From positions 2,647,998 through 2,711,997 of the forward strand of contig NC_089756.1 in the NCBI RefSeq assembly GCF_040412425.1: a stretch of DNA of 64,000 nucleotides, written 5' to 3'. The position numbers and the translations under genes were made by a program. The notes beneath the pieces were generated by a model. The model made no database searches. It worked only from the letters and a program-made list of their open reading frames with translations, and was not told where the DNA came from. The stretch comes from Macrobrachium rosenbergii (taxonomy: Eukaryota > Arthropoda > Malacostraca > Decapoda > Palaemonidae). Below, in pieces: positions 1 through 11,000 of the stretch (within the stretch, counting starts at the first letter, position 1; every line of letters starts with the position of its first letter).

Positions 1-1079
1 TTGACTGTAGTCAAAGTAAAAATATTTCATGATAAAATTAATTATTTGGATACTTACTGCTGTTAAGCTGAAAACATCTTAAGCTCCATGAGGTGCAATC
101 GGCATTTAAAAAAATACATGTACCACTAAGGCTATCTTGGTATTCACCTGTTTCCTACAAAGTAGTGTTGGAATGTTGAAATTACAAATCAGAATTCTTC
201 ATGTGTCCACTCACTAAGATGCTTGGAGGCTTAGTGATTTCCACTTTAACCTATTAAGCATGCCCAGACTAGGCTATTCGCTAATGTACTATCAAGCTTT
301 TTGTAATTAGCGGTCATTTCTGATGATAGTTTTCAAAGTTAATATTCATTTTATCTTATAATTCAGAAACTGTCTGCCGAATTTGCCAACTGTTTCATCA
401 ACTCACCTGAAAAGAGAAAATATTATTAGACTTCCATATATACTAGAACGAAGACGGAAATACAACAATAAACAAAAACTACAATCATAAAATTACAATA
501 ATAAAAATACAGCAATAAGCTAATAAACGATGAACATAGAACAATTTGAATTAAACAGGTAAAAAAAGTTGAGAAAAATACCATTAAAATAAAATACGAG
601 ACAGGAACAAAAAAAAAAAGAAGGACAATTAGGAGAAAATTAAAGACAAGAAGGCAATTAGAGCACGAAAGAACGAAAGACAACAGGGAGAAAAAAAAAA
701 AAAACAAAATAACGGAAAGGGGGAAATGAAAAAGACAATCAAATTAAAATGGAAAATAAACAAAAGAAAGACGCATCGTCTCCAACACACAGGAGTGCAG
801 CTGTCACAGTCCAACTTTTTCACCCCCCAACACCTTCCACCACCACCACCTCCAACTCCCTCCCACCCCACCCCATCACCAGCACACCAACACACATGAA
901 ACTCGATAAGAATTTCAGGAACTTCATCCCAGTTCACCCCAAAACTGAACTGCAACATTTAGTCAAGCGGAGATTAGCGAAACAAAATCGTGAGGAAACT
1001 CTCATTGTTTCACCTGCAAATCTTTGAATGTAAAGCTTCACTTCTCAGTATATCCATAGATAGATAAATAAATAAATAG

Positions 1080-1082
<3 letters not shown>
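1..1082. other. No recognisable gene; AT-rich DNA
   Basis: I see no supported coding region here. A short open frame near 749-1027 is rich in Pro, Thr and Ser and comes from a C/A-rich stretch; its complement is open too, so it is probably composition rather than a gene. A poly-A-rich block lies around 600-740. Confidence 0.5.

Positions 1083-1135
<53 letters not shown>
1083..1135. repeat. (AT)n microsatellite
   Basis: An almost perfect TA dinucleotide run of about 50 bases that abuts the left arm of the foldback repeat next to it. A second TA array (about 1227-1268) lies inside that repeat. Confidence 0.95.
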
Positions 1136-1138
<3 letters not shown>

Positions 1139-1225
1139 CATTAACAATTATAATGAATTCAAATCTTGAAATTTCAAATAACTTTATTTTTGCATATACT
1201 ACTGTATTTTTATTTATTTATTTAC

Positions 1226-1271
<46 letters not shown>

Positions 1272-1427
1272 ATAGCTTGATAGACATATATATAAAAAAT
1301 AAATAAATAAATAAATATATATATATATATATGTAAATAAATAAATAAAAATATGAGTAGTATACAAGAATTGGGTGTTACTTTGAAATTCAAGATTTGA
1401 ATTCATTACTTTTTGTTAACGTTAATC
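1134..1427. repeat. Foldback repeat with ~95-bp arms around a TA array
   Basis: The left arm (about 1134-1226) and the right arm (about 1322-1425) are reverse complements with a few mismatches. Both arms contain ATTAACRTTAACA, then TGAATTCAAATCTTGAA, then (TTTA)n before the TA array. The arms enclose (TA)n plus an AAATAAATAA block, so single strands could form a long hairpin. This fits a foldback or MITE-like element or a palindromic duplication. No protein is encoded. Confidence 0.75.
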
Positions 1428-1704
1428 TTTCTCAACCATAAATGTATCTCCTATTCGATAAACACGGCCGTTGATGAGACGCCAGATAACATAACATAAC
1501 AATAGACCAAAATCATATTCTTTGTGTTGGAGGAGAGAGAGAACTTATACAATAAGTATTTACTACAAGGGAATATTGCCAACAGTGCGTCTCAAACTAA
1601 AATAGGTTGGAGGTTCTTTTCATTAATTTTCTTGGCCAATACCCAGCTGGCTGTTCAACTTCTTTAACTTTGACTATTTCCTAACGATAATTCACAGCAC
1701 CCGA

Positions 1705-2127
1705 TTTTTAGTTTTCTGTAAAAGAAACAGTATTGTACCGGCTTTGTCTGTCCATCCGCACTTTTTCTGTCCGCCCTCAGGTCTTAAAAGCCGCTGAGGC
1801 TAGAGGGCTGCAAATTGATATGTTGATCATCCACCCTCCAATCATCAAATATACCAAATTGCAGCCTTCTAGCCTTAGTAGTTTTTATTTTATTTAAGCT
1901 AAATTTAGCCATACTCTTGCTTCTGGAAACGATACAGGATAGGCCACCACCGGCCCGTAACTACCAAAAGTTTCATGGGCAGCGGCTCATACAGAAACGA
2001 TTAGATCGAGACCACCGAAAGATAAATCTACTCGGTGGCCTTAGGCCTCGATTATACGCTGTAGCGGCTGTACTGAAAATGATTGCACCGAAGAAACTTC
2101 GGCGCATTTTTCAACTTGTTCTTTATT
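1705..2127 (+). mobile_element. Non-autonomous interspersed repeat ending in a hairpin
   Basis: This 420-bp unit begins near AGTTTTCTGTAAAAGAAA and ends just after a GC-rich hairpin (about 2085-2106) with arms resembling GCRCCGAAG and CTTCGGCGC, followed by a T-rich tail. An internal hairpin pairs GAGGGCTGCAA (about 1803) with TTGCAGCCTTCTAG (about 1860). I recognise this as a high-copy decapod-type repeat from memory of similar crustacean sequences. A terminal hairpin with no inverted termini would fit a Helitron-like or SINE-like element, but the class is not proven. The 70-codon open frame across it is not a gene. Confidence 0.6.
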
Positions 2128-2508
2128 AATTACAAACGGGCGAATCATCAGGCTTTCTATAATAGCAACAGATCTAAGGCATCCTGTGCAAGCGGCAACA
2201 GCTCACTGTACAGACCCAAGATGCAAACAGAATCCTTCACTACAAACTGGTGACAGTGGCTCCTCTCTTCTCCTCCCCCACCCCAAAAAAAAAGCAAAAC
2301 AGTATCCAGCACATTGCGTAAATACAAATAAGGGAAGGGGAAACATTCCGACCCTCTTACATAAAGGAAAACAGGAATCTCCGCCAGAACTTGGGATTCC
2401 AGATCAGGGGAAAAGAATTGGCAAAACGACTGTCTCTGGAAAGTCCTGGCGAGGGTTCTGATACGCAATCAAGAAACTCCCCAGAGTAATACGAGAAGTA
2501 GAACTTCT

Positions 2509-2512
<4 letters not shown>
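2128..2512. other. Unassigned spacer
   Basis: Both strands carry roughly 90-100-codon open frames over the same bases (2157-2468), which points to chance. No family signature was seen. Confidence 0.4.

Positions 2513-2571
<59 letters not shown>
2513..2571. repeat. (GA)n microsatellite
   Basis: A pure GA dinucleotide run of about 55 bases. Confidence 0.97.
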
Positions 2572-2577
<6 letters not shown>

Positions 2578-2726
2578 AAAATGGGCGTAGGCAGACTGAG
2601 TTGTTAGGGCGTTATGAGAATATTATGACATAAATTGGCGCTGTTACAAAACTGTTCTCGAGAAACAAAGTGGTTGTTGAGCCTGCACGGGCAATTTCAA
2701 ACTTTTCATAATTGCGTCTGATCACA

Positions 2727-2734
2727 TTTTTTTT

Positions 2735-2811
<77 letters not shown>
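2727..2811. repeat. Poly-T followed by (GA)n microsatellite
   Basis: A run of T residues leads straight into about 72 bases of GA. Confidence 0.97.
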
Positions 2812-2813
<2 letters not shown>

Positions 2814-2927
2814 TCTATTTCAACAATCAGGCAACGCTGAGAATATAAACACTAACGTTACGAGGAATTTTAAAAGGAAAAACAACTCACAGATTAATGT
2901 AAACATGCACACTTTCGCTTTCTCAGT

Positions 2928-2930
<3 letters not shown>

Positions 2931-2976
<46 letters not shown>
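2931..2976. repeat. (GA)n microsatellite at a LINE 3' end
   Basis: The GA array abuts the CCTTA repeats that form the 3' tail of the minus-strand LINE, suggesting insertion at, or growth of, a simple repeat at the integration junction. Confidence 0.95.
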
Positions 2977-2978
<2 letters not shown>

Positions 2979-5546
2979 TACCTTACCTTACAGACCTTAC
3001 AATTCTGTTCAGGTTGCCCCCAGGTCCTCAGTGAGGTGCCTTGATGTCTACTTCAGAGAGTTGCTAACGCATCTTCCGGTATATTTTGCATCTTCCAGTC
3101 TTGGATGGTCTGGGATGCATCTTAGATATTTGTCGAGCTTATTCTTAAACACATCTACGCTCACTCCTGTTATGTTCCTCAGATGAGCTGGTAGCGCATT
3201 GAATAGACGCTGCATTATCGATGCTGGGTGCGGTGGATTAATGTCCTGTGTGCTTTCCTTAATTTTCCTGGTATAGTTTTTGGCACTATTAATCTACCTC
3301 TGCTTGCTCTTTTTGATAATTTTAGTTCCATGATATTTTCGGTAATTCCTTTCATCTGTTTCCATGCTTGAATTACCATGTAGCGTTCTCTTCTCCTTTC
3401 AAGACTATATAAATTTAAGAATTGTAGTCTTTTTCCAGTAGTCAAGGTCCTTAACTTCTTCTATTCTAGCTGTAATGACCTTGTACACTTCTATTTGTGC
3501 AATATCCTTTGTAGTGTGGGTACCATATTATATTGCAATATTCAAGTGGACTACGTACGTACGTTTTATAAAGCATAATCATGTGTTCAGCTTTTCTTGT
3601 TTTGAAGTGCCGGAACAACATTCCCATTTTTGCTTTGCATTTTGCCAATAGAATTGCTATTTGATCATTGCATAACATATTCCTATTCAACATCACACCA
3701 AGGTCTTTAACTGCTTCCTTGTTTGTGATTGTCTCATTATTAGGTCCTTTATATGCATATAGCATTCCTACTTTATCACCATAGTTCATTGATTCAAATT
3801 TATCAGAGTTAAATACCATCCTATTTATCTCTGCCCATTTATATATTTTATTTAGGTCTCTTTTGTAGCGAGTTCCTATCTTCATCACAAGCAATTTCTC
3901 TACTTATTCTTGTGTCATCTGCGAAACTTCTTACTACTGAGTCCTTAACATTACTGTCTATGTCTGCAATCATAATCACAAACAGCAATGCAGCTAACAC
4001 CGTATTCCTCTGTGGTACACCGGATATTACCGTAGCTTCATCCGATTTCATCGTTTGCAATCACTATCTGTTTTCTGTTTTGCAAAAATTTTTATCCATC
4101 TTCCTACTTTGTCAACAATGTTATGTTTTCTAATTTTTTCGCTAATATATTATGATCTACCTTGTCAAAAGCTTTGCAAAGTCTAGGTAAACCACATCTG
4201 TATCTTTTTCATTTATCATATTTTTATATATGCTTTCATGGTGGACTAACAGTTGGGTTTGTGTATTTTTTCCGGGTACAAAACCATGTTGTCCTATATT
4301 GAACAATCTATTTTTCATTAAATGTTTCATTATATTTTTTTTATTACCCTTTCATATACTTTCATAATATGAGATGTCAGACTCACAGGCCTATAATTAC
4401 TTGCCTCTAGTCTTGAACCACTTTTGAAAGTAGGAGTAATATATGCTAATTTATGCTCATCATAAATCTTGCCTGTATCTATACTTTGTCTTAATAATAT
4501 TGCTAGCGGTTTTGCGATTGAATGAACCACTTTCTTTAACAATATGACAGGTACTCCATCTGGTCCTGCTGCTGATCCATTTTTAATTTCATTAATAGCC
4601 TGCACAATATCGGCTTCTGTAATATCTATATCTGATAAGTATTCAGTATTTTCATCTCTTATTTCTGTATCATTATCTTCATTTTCAATTCTAGGTGTAA
4701 ATTCACTTTATATCTTTCTGCTAATATGTTACATATTTCCTTTTTTCATTTGTTAATTGCCCTTCAATTCTTAGAGGGCCTATTTTTTACTTTATTTTAT
4801 TCATCTTTTTTGCATATGAATAAAAAATTTAGGGTTTTGCTTGATATTTTGTAGTGTCATTTCTTCTAGGTTCCCTTTTCATTTTCTTTGATTGTTTCTG
4901 ATTTTTCTGAACAAGATCCTTCTGTCTCTTGGAATTCATGACTGATGTTTACTTTTTTTTCTTCGGTATATATTTATCCACTATTTTCTAATATTTTATA
5001 TAATATATCGGTAGTTTACCTGTATATTATCACTTATTAATATGTTTTCCCAGTCTTTGTTTAATTCTTTCATTTATTTCTGCTTGACCAATTTATATTC
5101 TTACTTATAGAAATTGTATCATATCCTTCCTACTTTTTCGACTTTACTTATCTCTGTTTTCACTTGCTTTGGAATAGACTGTTAATTCTAAGACATTATG
5201 GTTCCTTGAAATACTTGTATTATATACTATTATATCTTTACATAATTCACCTCATTCACAAATACTAGGTCTAAAATATTATCCTTTCTTGTTGGCAGGT
5301 GATTTATTTGCTGGATGTTATGTTCTAGTAGCATATCTAATAGTTTTTCAAATTGCCTCTTATCTTCTGCGCTACTATTACTCTCTTTTTTATATGTATA
5401 AATACAGCCACAATCTCCTATTCGTTCTTTCCAATCTACGAAAGGAAAGTTAAAGTCTCCGGATATGAGCATATTCCATTCTTTGTGATTTCTACATATA
5501 TCATCTAATTTGTCTGTTATTATATCAAACTCTTTAGCATTAGGGC
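2974..5546 (-). mobile_element. 5'-truncated non-LTR retrotransposon (Jockey/CR1-like LINE)
   Basis: The element reads right to left: partial endonuclease, reverse transcriptase, C-terminal region, then a short tandem tail of TAAGG units (2974-3000 on the plus strand as CCTTA). It begins abruptly within the endonuclease near 5546, the usual result of incomplete target-primed reverse transcription. It has no LTRs. The short-repeat tail rather than poly-A suits the Jockey/CR1/L2 group; the exact clade is not determined. Confidence 0.85.
3025..5546 (-). pseudogene. LINE ORF2 relic: endonuclease and reverse transcriptase
   Basis: The fragments line up in order. 5472-5230 is the APE-type endonuclease with GDFNFPFVDW and a later LDLVF motif. 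4605-4330 is RT fingers and palm with SAAGPDGVP and NYRPVSLTS. About 4330-4140 includes a VYLDFAKAFDKVDH stretch. 4060-3848 has SGVPQ and the catalytic block FADD. 3894-3466 is the thumb region (VKDLGVMLN, RSPLEYCNIIWYP). 3445-3215 has SLERRRERYM, and the C-terminus with LFNALPAHLRNIT runs to about 3030. Frameshifts and stops separate these blocks, so the copy is dead. RT and endonuclease would have carried out target-primed integration. Confidence 0.88.
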
Positions 5547-5956
5547 AGAGGCAGGTAGCGAGTTGTCACATGCTGGACAGACAACTCATGCAGGTGAGTT
5601 TTCACGACAGAAGCACCCTGTCTTTCATCTTTTAGTAGATTTAGGTGCATGTCCCACCTTCTCTCTTGATGACGGGGAGAGAGGATTGACAAAACAAACC
5701 TGTTGGTTTTATTAGCAAGTTTTATTGTCTGACACTATTGGGTTCTTGCAAACCTTTGTCAAGGTAATGACGCAAAATCCATTGCTGTAAGCCCAGAAAT
5801 CTAGCAGTTGCAACATCTCATATGTCCAACAAACTAGAGTTGCGAGATTTCTTCCTCAGCTCTTCCAGACCAGAAAGGTATTCCTGGGTGGGTAGAACTA
5901 ACCATTTGGTTCAGAGATTTACCCAGACTCCCCCTGCATCAAATAGTAGGTCTGCT
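5547..5956. other. Unassigned spacer
   Basis: Non-repetitive at the scale of this window. No convincing coding frame or family signature was seen. It may be the flank into which the LINE inserted, or part of the adjacent inverted-repeat element. Confidence 0.35.
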
Positions 5957-6271
5957 ATGTAAAGAACAAAGGTTAGTATTTGTGTAAGAAAACAGCAAAT
6001 TTTAAAGTAATTTGTATTTTTCCTAACACAATCCTGAAGTTCTTTACATTTATATTCCACCTCAGCCACCCTCATTCTAGTACCTGGGCCAAAAGGCAAA
6101 GTGGAGTGCTGACTGATGAGTTGGCGGGGCTTCCCCCTACCGTTGGTAGTTGATGATCTTGTCTGTAAGTTTAGCGGCCGTTCCAGCTCACGTCTGCAAG
6201 CCGGATTCCAGTGTAAATAATGTGAGGTTTGTATGTTAGGAAAAATATAAATTACTTGAAAATTTTGCTAT
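5957..6271. repeat. Inverted-repeat element with three related arms
   Basis: 5957-5996 and 6000-6050 are approximate reverse complements (ATGTAAAGAAC on the left, GTTCTTTACAT on the right), making an immediate palindrome. The arm 6000-6035 (AAGTAATTTGTATTTTTCC) recurs inverted at about 6232-6262. The structure is MITE-like or from a DIRS-type terminal repeat; similar GTAATTACTT motifs occur at 27350-27640. No protein is encoded. Confidence 0.6.
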
Positions 6272-6516
6272 TTTTGGTAAACTGTGACTAATGTAAGTTA
6301 CTTTTCCTGTCATGGATGATGTTGCCATTGCAGAGAGCAAATGTATTAAGCCAACCACCATTGTATTTATTTTTATGTTATGAAAATGGGCTTATTTTTA
6401 TATTTAGAAACTGGCTTTTTAAAGTTTAATTTTATGCATGCAAATATTTTTATCGTTACAGAATAACCGATTGCAATATTAGCAGATTACAATTTAATGT
6501 TTTGTTTTTTAAATAG

Positions 6517-6648
6517 GAGAGCTGGTTTCACTTCAAGTACTCGACATTGGTAACAACAAGATTAGAAACCTCCCAAAAACACTTGGAAAACTTCCATCTC
6601 TACGCTCACTAGTTGCTGTTTACAACCAGATAACTTGCTTTCCTAAAG
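6517..6648 (+). CDS. Internal exon of a leucine-rich-repeat protein (partial gene)
   Basis: A 132-bp exon lies between a splice acceptor (T-rich tract then AAATAG, AG at 6515-6516) and a donor (GT at 6649-6650, AAAG then GTGAAT). It encodes 43 complete codons plus split codons at both ends, so it is symmetric phase 1-1 and can be skipped or repeated without a frame change. The peptide contains LQVLDIGNNKIRNLPKTLGK and a second unit with LRSLVAVYNQITCFPK, fitting the LxxLxLxxNxIxxLP pattern of two typical short LRRs. Such proteins (SHOC2-, LRSAM1- or LRRC-like) are intracellular scaffolds. I cannot tell which gene this is. No other exon of it was found here. Confidence 0.75.
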
Positions 6649-6650
6649 GT

Positions 6651-7572
6651 GAATTGCTTATTCATTTATATATGTAGCTCCAGTCAATTGCTGTTGAGGA
6701 TCTTGTGTCTGTATAAACCTTGGAATCCATGCTTTAAATTAAATGGTAAATCTTTAACGTAATTTCTTACAAAATGTTCTTTGTATTTATAGAGTAAAGC
6801 TAAGGCTCAAAGCGAAAGTCACGTTTTACGTATCATCATGGCAGTACTATTACAGTACAGTTATTTTGTTGGTCCAGTAAGCAGTTAGTGTCTTAGAATA
6901 CATTCTTTAGAGATCCTGTGACACAAAACAACAGCTGAGGGCTGCATGTGGGAATGATGCTGTCACTAAGGAGTTATTCCCAATTCCCCAATTCTTGTTG
7001 CGAATCCTCATCCTGTATTTTAGTTGCCATGTCTTTCCAGATGCTCAGGTGATACCATTTTCAGTGTAATGGCACTGTATACCTACATGCTTTAGTTAGC
7101 TTGACAAAAATGATTGATGGATCTTAAAGCTTACAGTGAACTTTCCTTAGGGTAGTGTAGATGGTACCAAGCATTCTTTACTGTGTCCTTTGACCTTCAG
7201 CTACATTGCTCTCTTTAATTTACTCACTGTCAGTTCCCTTTGGTTTCTTCCCAACTAGCTGTCTAACTTCAACTTAATTTTGCTCAAGTTTTCATCTTTC
7301 ACTGAAGAACAAGTTTTTCAGGCAAACCCATGATATTTTAGTAATGTGACTCAGTGGTCTCGCCAATCTGTAAACTACTTTATTATAATAACAATCAAGA
7401 CTAAAGAATCAAAAAAATTACATTGGTTTAATGAGACATCTCATAGAACATATTTGCAGAGGGTTTTGATGATGTGTGAATTGGTTCCCAAGATTGGGTT
7501 TAGTGGAACTAGCAAGGTGTTATTGGGTGAGGACAAGGAATCTATAGTAACCTCTGGATGCATGGATTATTA
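6651..7572 (+). other. Probable intron of the LRR gene
   Basis: The sequence downstream of the donor is AT-rich with no further LRR-coding segment. Treating it as intron is an inference from the exon at 6517-6648. Confidence 0.4.
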
Positions 7573-7897
7573 CAGTAAACCCCCTGTATTCACAGTCTCA
7601 CAATTCACGGATTTCTTTCTGGAACGTATATACACATTATTCGCGGAAAATTCGCCCATTCGCGGTATTTTTCACTGAGAAATATTCACTAATTGCTGTA
7701 TTTTCATATAATGTTCATGACGGTGCACTTTTTGTGATAAAACTATTAAAATACTCAGGTATAAGCATTTTTAGAGGGTTTTGTTGTGTTTGAACTATCA
7801 AATAGGCAGTTCTAAGTGTTTTAGAGGGTTTTAAGTATTCGCAGTTTTAGCTATTGTGAGGGTATGTGGCACACATCCCATGAATATGGGGTTACTG
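7573..7897 (+). mobile_element. Tigger-type MITE, family B (copy B1)
   Basis: Flanked by TA duplications (7571-7572 and 7898-7899). The left end is CAGTAAACCCCCTGTATTC and the right end is the matching inverted terminus ATGGGGTTACTG. The interior (GAGAAATATTCACTAATT, TTTTTGTGATAAAAC, GGCAGTTCTAAGTG) is shared with copies at 31536, 47345 and 58135 and with the ends of the larger Tigger at 50260. It is non-coding; the open frame crossing its left half is fortuitous. Confidence 0.88.
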
Positions 7898-7911
7898 TAT
7901 CATTATTATTA

Positions 7912-8060
7912 AAACAGTTTAACCAGACCACTAAGTTGACTATCAGCTCTCATAGGGCTGGCCAGAAGGATTTGGATGAAATACCAAGTCTAGGCCAGAG
8001 ACCTAGCTCTGGGACCAAATAGGTCATTCGGTATGATGATGAATGAATGAAAATGAAATT
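7912..8060 (+). mobile_element. SINE-like decapod repeat fragment
   Basis: The stretch containing TTAACCAGACCACTAAG, CTCTCATAGGGCTGGCC and CCTAGCTCTGGGACC resembles a high-copy repeat I associate with decapod genomes. It ends in an AATGAATGAAAATG-like tail. Recognition is from memory; boundaries are approximate. Confidence 0.45.
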
Positions 8061-11000
8061 AAAAACTGCACAAGGGCATACGCTCTCATACTGAAACACA
8101 CACAGTAAATACATTTATACTCATATTTCCATATATACTCAGTAGGAAGGTTGATGGTCAGCCAGAAGATAAAAGCAAGTCACAATATGAGTCTATGGGT
8201 ATTACCCACAAAGAAAGATGAGCACTAACCGCAGCATCCTTTAGATCTTACCACACGGCTTTAACTTTCGTATCATTCCTTTGATATAATAACTACAAGT
8301 CACTTTGCAACGACATCGCAATTCTCACTCATTTGAGAAAAGAATCGTAATCTGTCGAAGTCTTCGAGATCTATGCAATGGTTCTCATCGCATTGCTGCA
8401 ATACTATTCAAAACGTCAGGTATACTCAACAAAAAGAGCTATACGAGCACCTTTACATCTCAAACACGAAGTGAAGACAAATGACTCTGAAAGAAATACG
8501 AAGACAACGATTATACAATGTACTAAAGCGATCGCAACTATATACACTATGAGTTTCTAGTGGCTATCATTTTTAGTGAAAAAATATAAAATTTTGTGTA
8601 TTGGCTGCAATGTTTTCAAGTAAAAACTATAAATGGTCCCCATATGGTATATGTTTATTTGATTTCAAGGTTCTAAGTGATCTGCAAATCTTGCTGCAGA
8701 GCATATAATTATGCTGAAAGTGGTGCTGGCACTACAAACATATTTTGATACAATATATTAACTGGCTTTATATCATATGGCGAAACACACTTTGTATTTC
8801 GCACAACTGTCGGCTGCGTAAACGCTTTCAACTGTTGCTGAATGGTTTTTGGGAGAATTCCCACTTTTAGATATGGTGTCTCCCACACGTCCATCCACAT
8901 CTGTACATAAACATCTGCGTTTAATGAGATATATAATGGTTAGAAAGAACGAATGATCGAAACCAGTAGCCTGATGCAATTTAATAACATTTATGGTAGA
9001 TCACGCTCATAACTGGTGATGAAAAAATCTCGAAAGAATGGGTACATGAAAACTGAGTATATTAAGGAAATGCTAACTAATGACAAAATCGGCAATATTA
9101 TTATATGCATAAATCTAATATGAAGCAATCTGATTGTGTGATCAGTTTTGGCGGCTATCTGAAGCATTAACTAACGGGCTTTACCTGACGTGCCGATGCC
9201 AACTCGTGCGAATGACCCAGGCTCGGCATACCCACTGCAAGCGCCAGTCCGCTGGCCATGCCGATAACACGATTGTCGTCGGTCAGTTATCGCGTTACCG
9301 ATTGCTCGTCACGCCATCGGAAAAGCACCGACGCTGAACTGCGCAACCAACCTCTAACCTCCCTATGGCCGAAGGCTTTATTGCTTGTAACCCCCGCCCG
9401 CTATTTATTTGCTGTAATGATAGTGTGTCATATTGAAAGATGAACGAAATGGCAGCTTTTAACTATCTGACTGGGTGCTCATACGAAAATAAAGTAATAA
9501 ATATGGTGTGAGTCAAAACCGGATATAATTTTTGCATCGCTGCTCGGCTCAAGTCATTGAAAATTGATTGAAAGGAGCCAAAATGTCATTAATTACATGC
9601 AGTAGTGCAATGTGTACCTATTTGTCACAGCGATATAACAATTTTTCACTGTTGCTGTGTTTCGACACATTGCTGTAGCACTGCTATATTACACGCAATG
9701 TATTTGCTTTATCCTCACCATTTGTTTTGTTCTTCCCATGACAAGCATTAATTTCCCAGTGATTACTAATCTAGCACGATGATGAAATAAAGATAGCATA
9801 AACTGTATTCTTTAGAAAAATTGATCATGGAACTCTACCCGTTGCAACTTTCTACCTAACCTATAATTGCAATGCCGAGCTTGCTGTATGGATGAATCAA
9901 CTGCTAATTACGATACATTCTAAACAAAATCACTATCACATCGAGCATGAAACGTTTTGAAGACAAACTCTCAAACACAATACCCAACTTCAGTAGAAGA
10001 AGGCTAAATTTCTTTATGCTGACACATGCAACTGAATACTATAGTTTTTTTATAACGATTGTGAGATTACTGTAACAAATATTGTAACGAGGATGCTATG
10101 ATGCAGATGCCTGCTGCCTGTTAAACATGGCATATTGTAATTACTTTTTCAGGTATATGATTTAATATATATCTGTGCGTGACGGCTGCACCAGCTGTCA
10201 ATGATGAAGTGTTTTTATTCAAATGCTTTTTTTATTCAGTATATGGTGTCTTTGTTTTAATAACTGAGTATTTTACTAACTATTGTGCAGCTCTATTGGA
10301 TCTGTTACGTTATTTTTCAGAGATCACAGTCTCTTTACCGATGATAAGACTGTGGTGATGTGTGTTTGTTGTCGAAAACATTTAATGACAATGCTAACAA
10401 CTGGGTATGATCATTTTATTTAACTGGTAATGTAACTGAAATCCAGGTTTTGGTATGAGTTTAATATGTTGTGCTGTTAACTGCACCACCTGTCGATCGT
10501 GCTGGCATGTTTTTGCTGAAACCTCATTCATATTTCAGAATTATTTCACAGCACAGCTTACTGTGCCAGGCTAACTCATCCCCCAAACTGTCTATCATGA
10601 TGATAAGAGTGATGTTACATAGCACATGATGCTCATTGGAGCAATGTGCTCTTGCATATACTGTGCCAATGAGCTGCTGAGGATCTATGAGCAGGCGAAA
10701 GAGCAGAGACGTCTACATTGAGTTGAAAACATCCTGTGTTTATTCTTTGCCTTATGACCGAAGTTGAGGCGCAGGCGAACAAAAAAGCCCAGTCGCGGTT
10801 ATGGTTGGTCGGGTGTGTGCTAACTATTAAGCGCAACATAACCCCAGGTAACAGGCAACACGGAACCAAATGGAAGGCCCATGATGTTAGAAAGGATGTG
10901 ACTCGCTCGGGTTGACTATGACTTTCTACAAATGAAAATCAAATTCAACAGAAGCTGTTTTAACTTTTAAAGGCCTGAAGCAGAATTACCAAAACACGCT

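Noticed and set aside
749..1027. 92-codon Pro/Thr-rich open frame
   Set aside because: The opposite strand is also open, composition is low-complexity, and no start context or homology was seen.
2157..2468. Overlapping ~90-100-codon open frames on both strands
   Set aside because: Opposing frames over the same bases with no family signature; chance.
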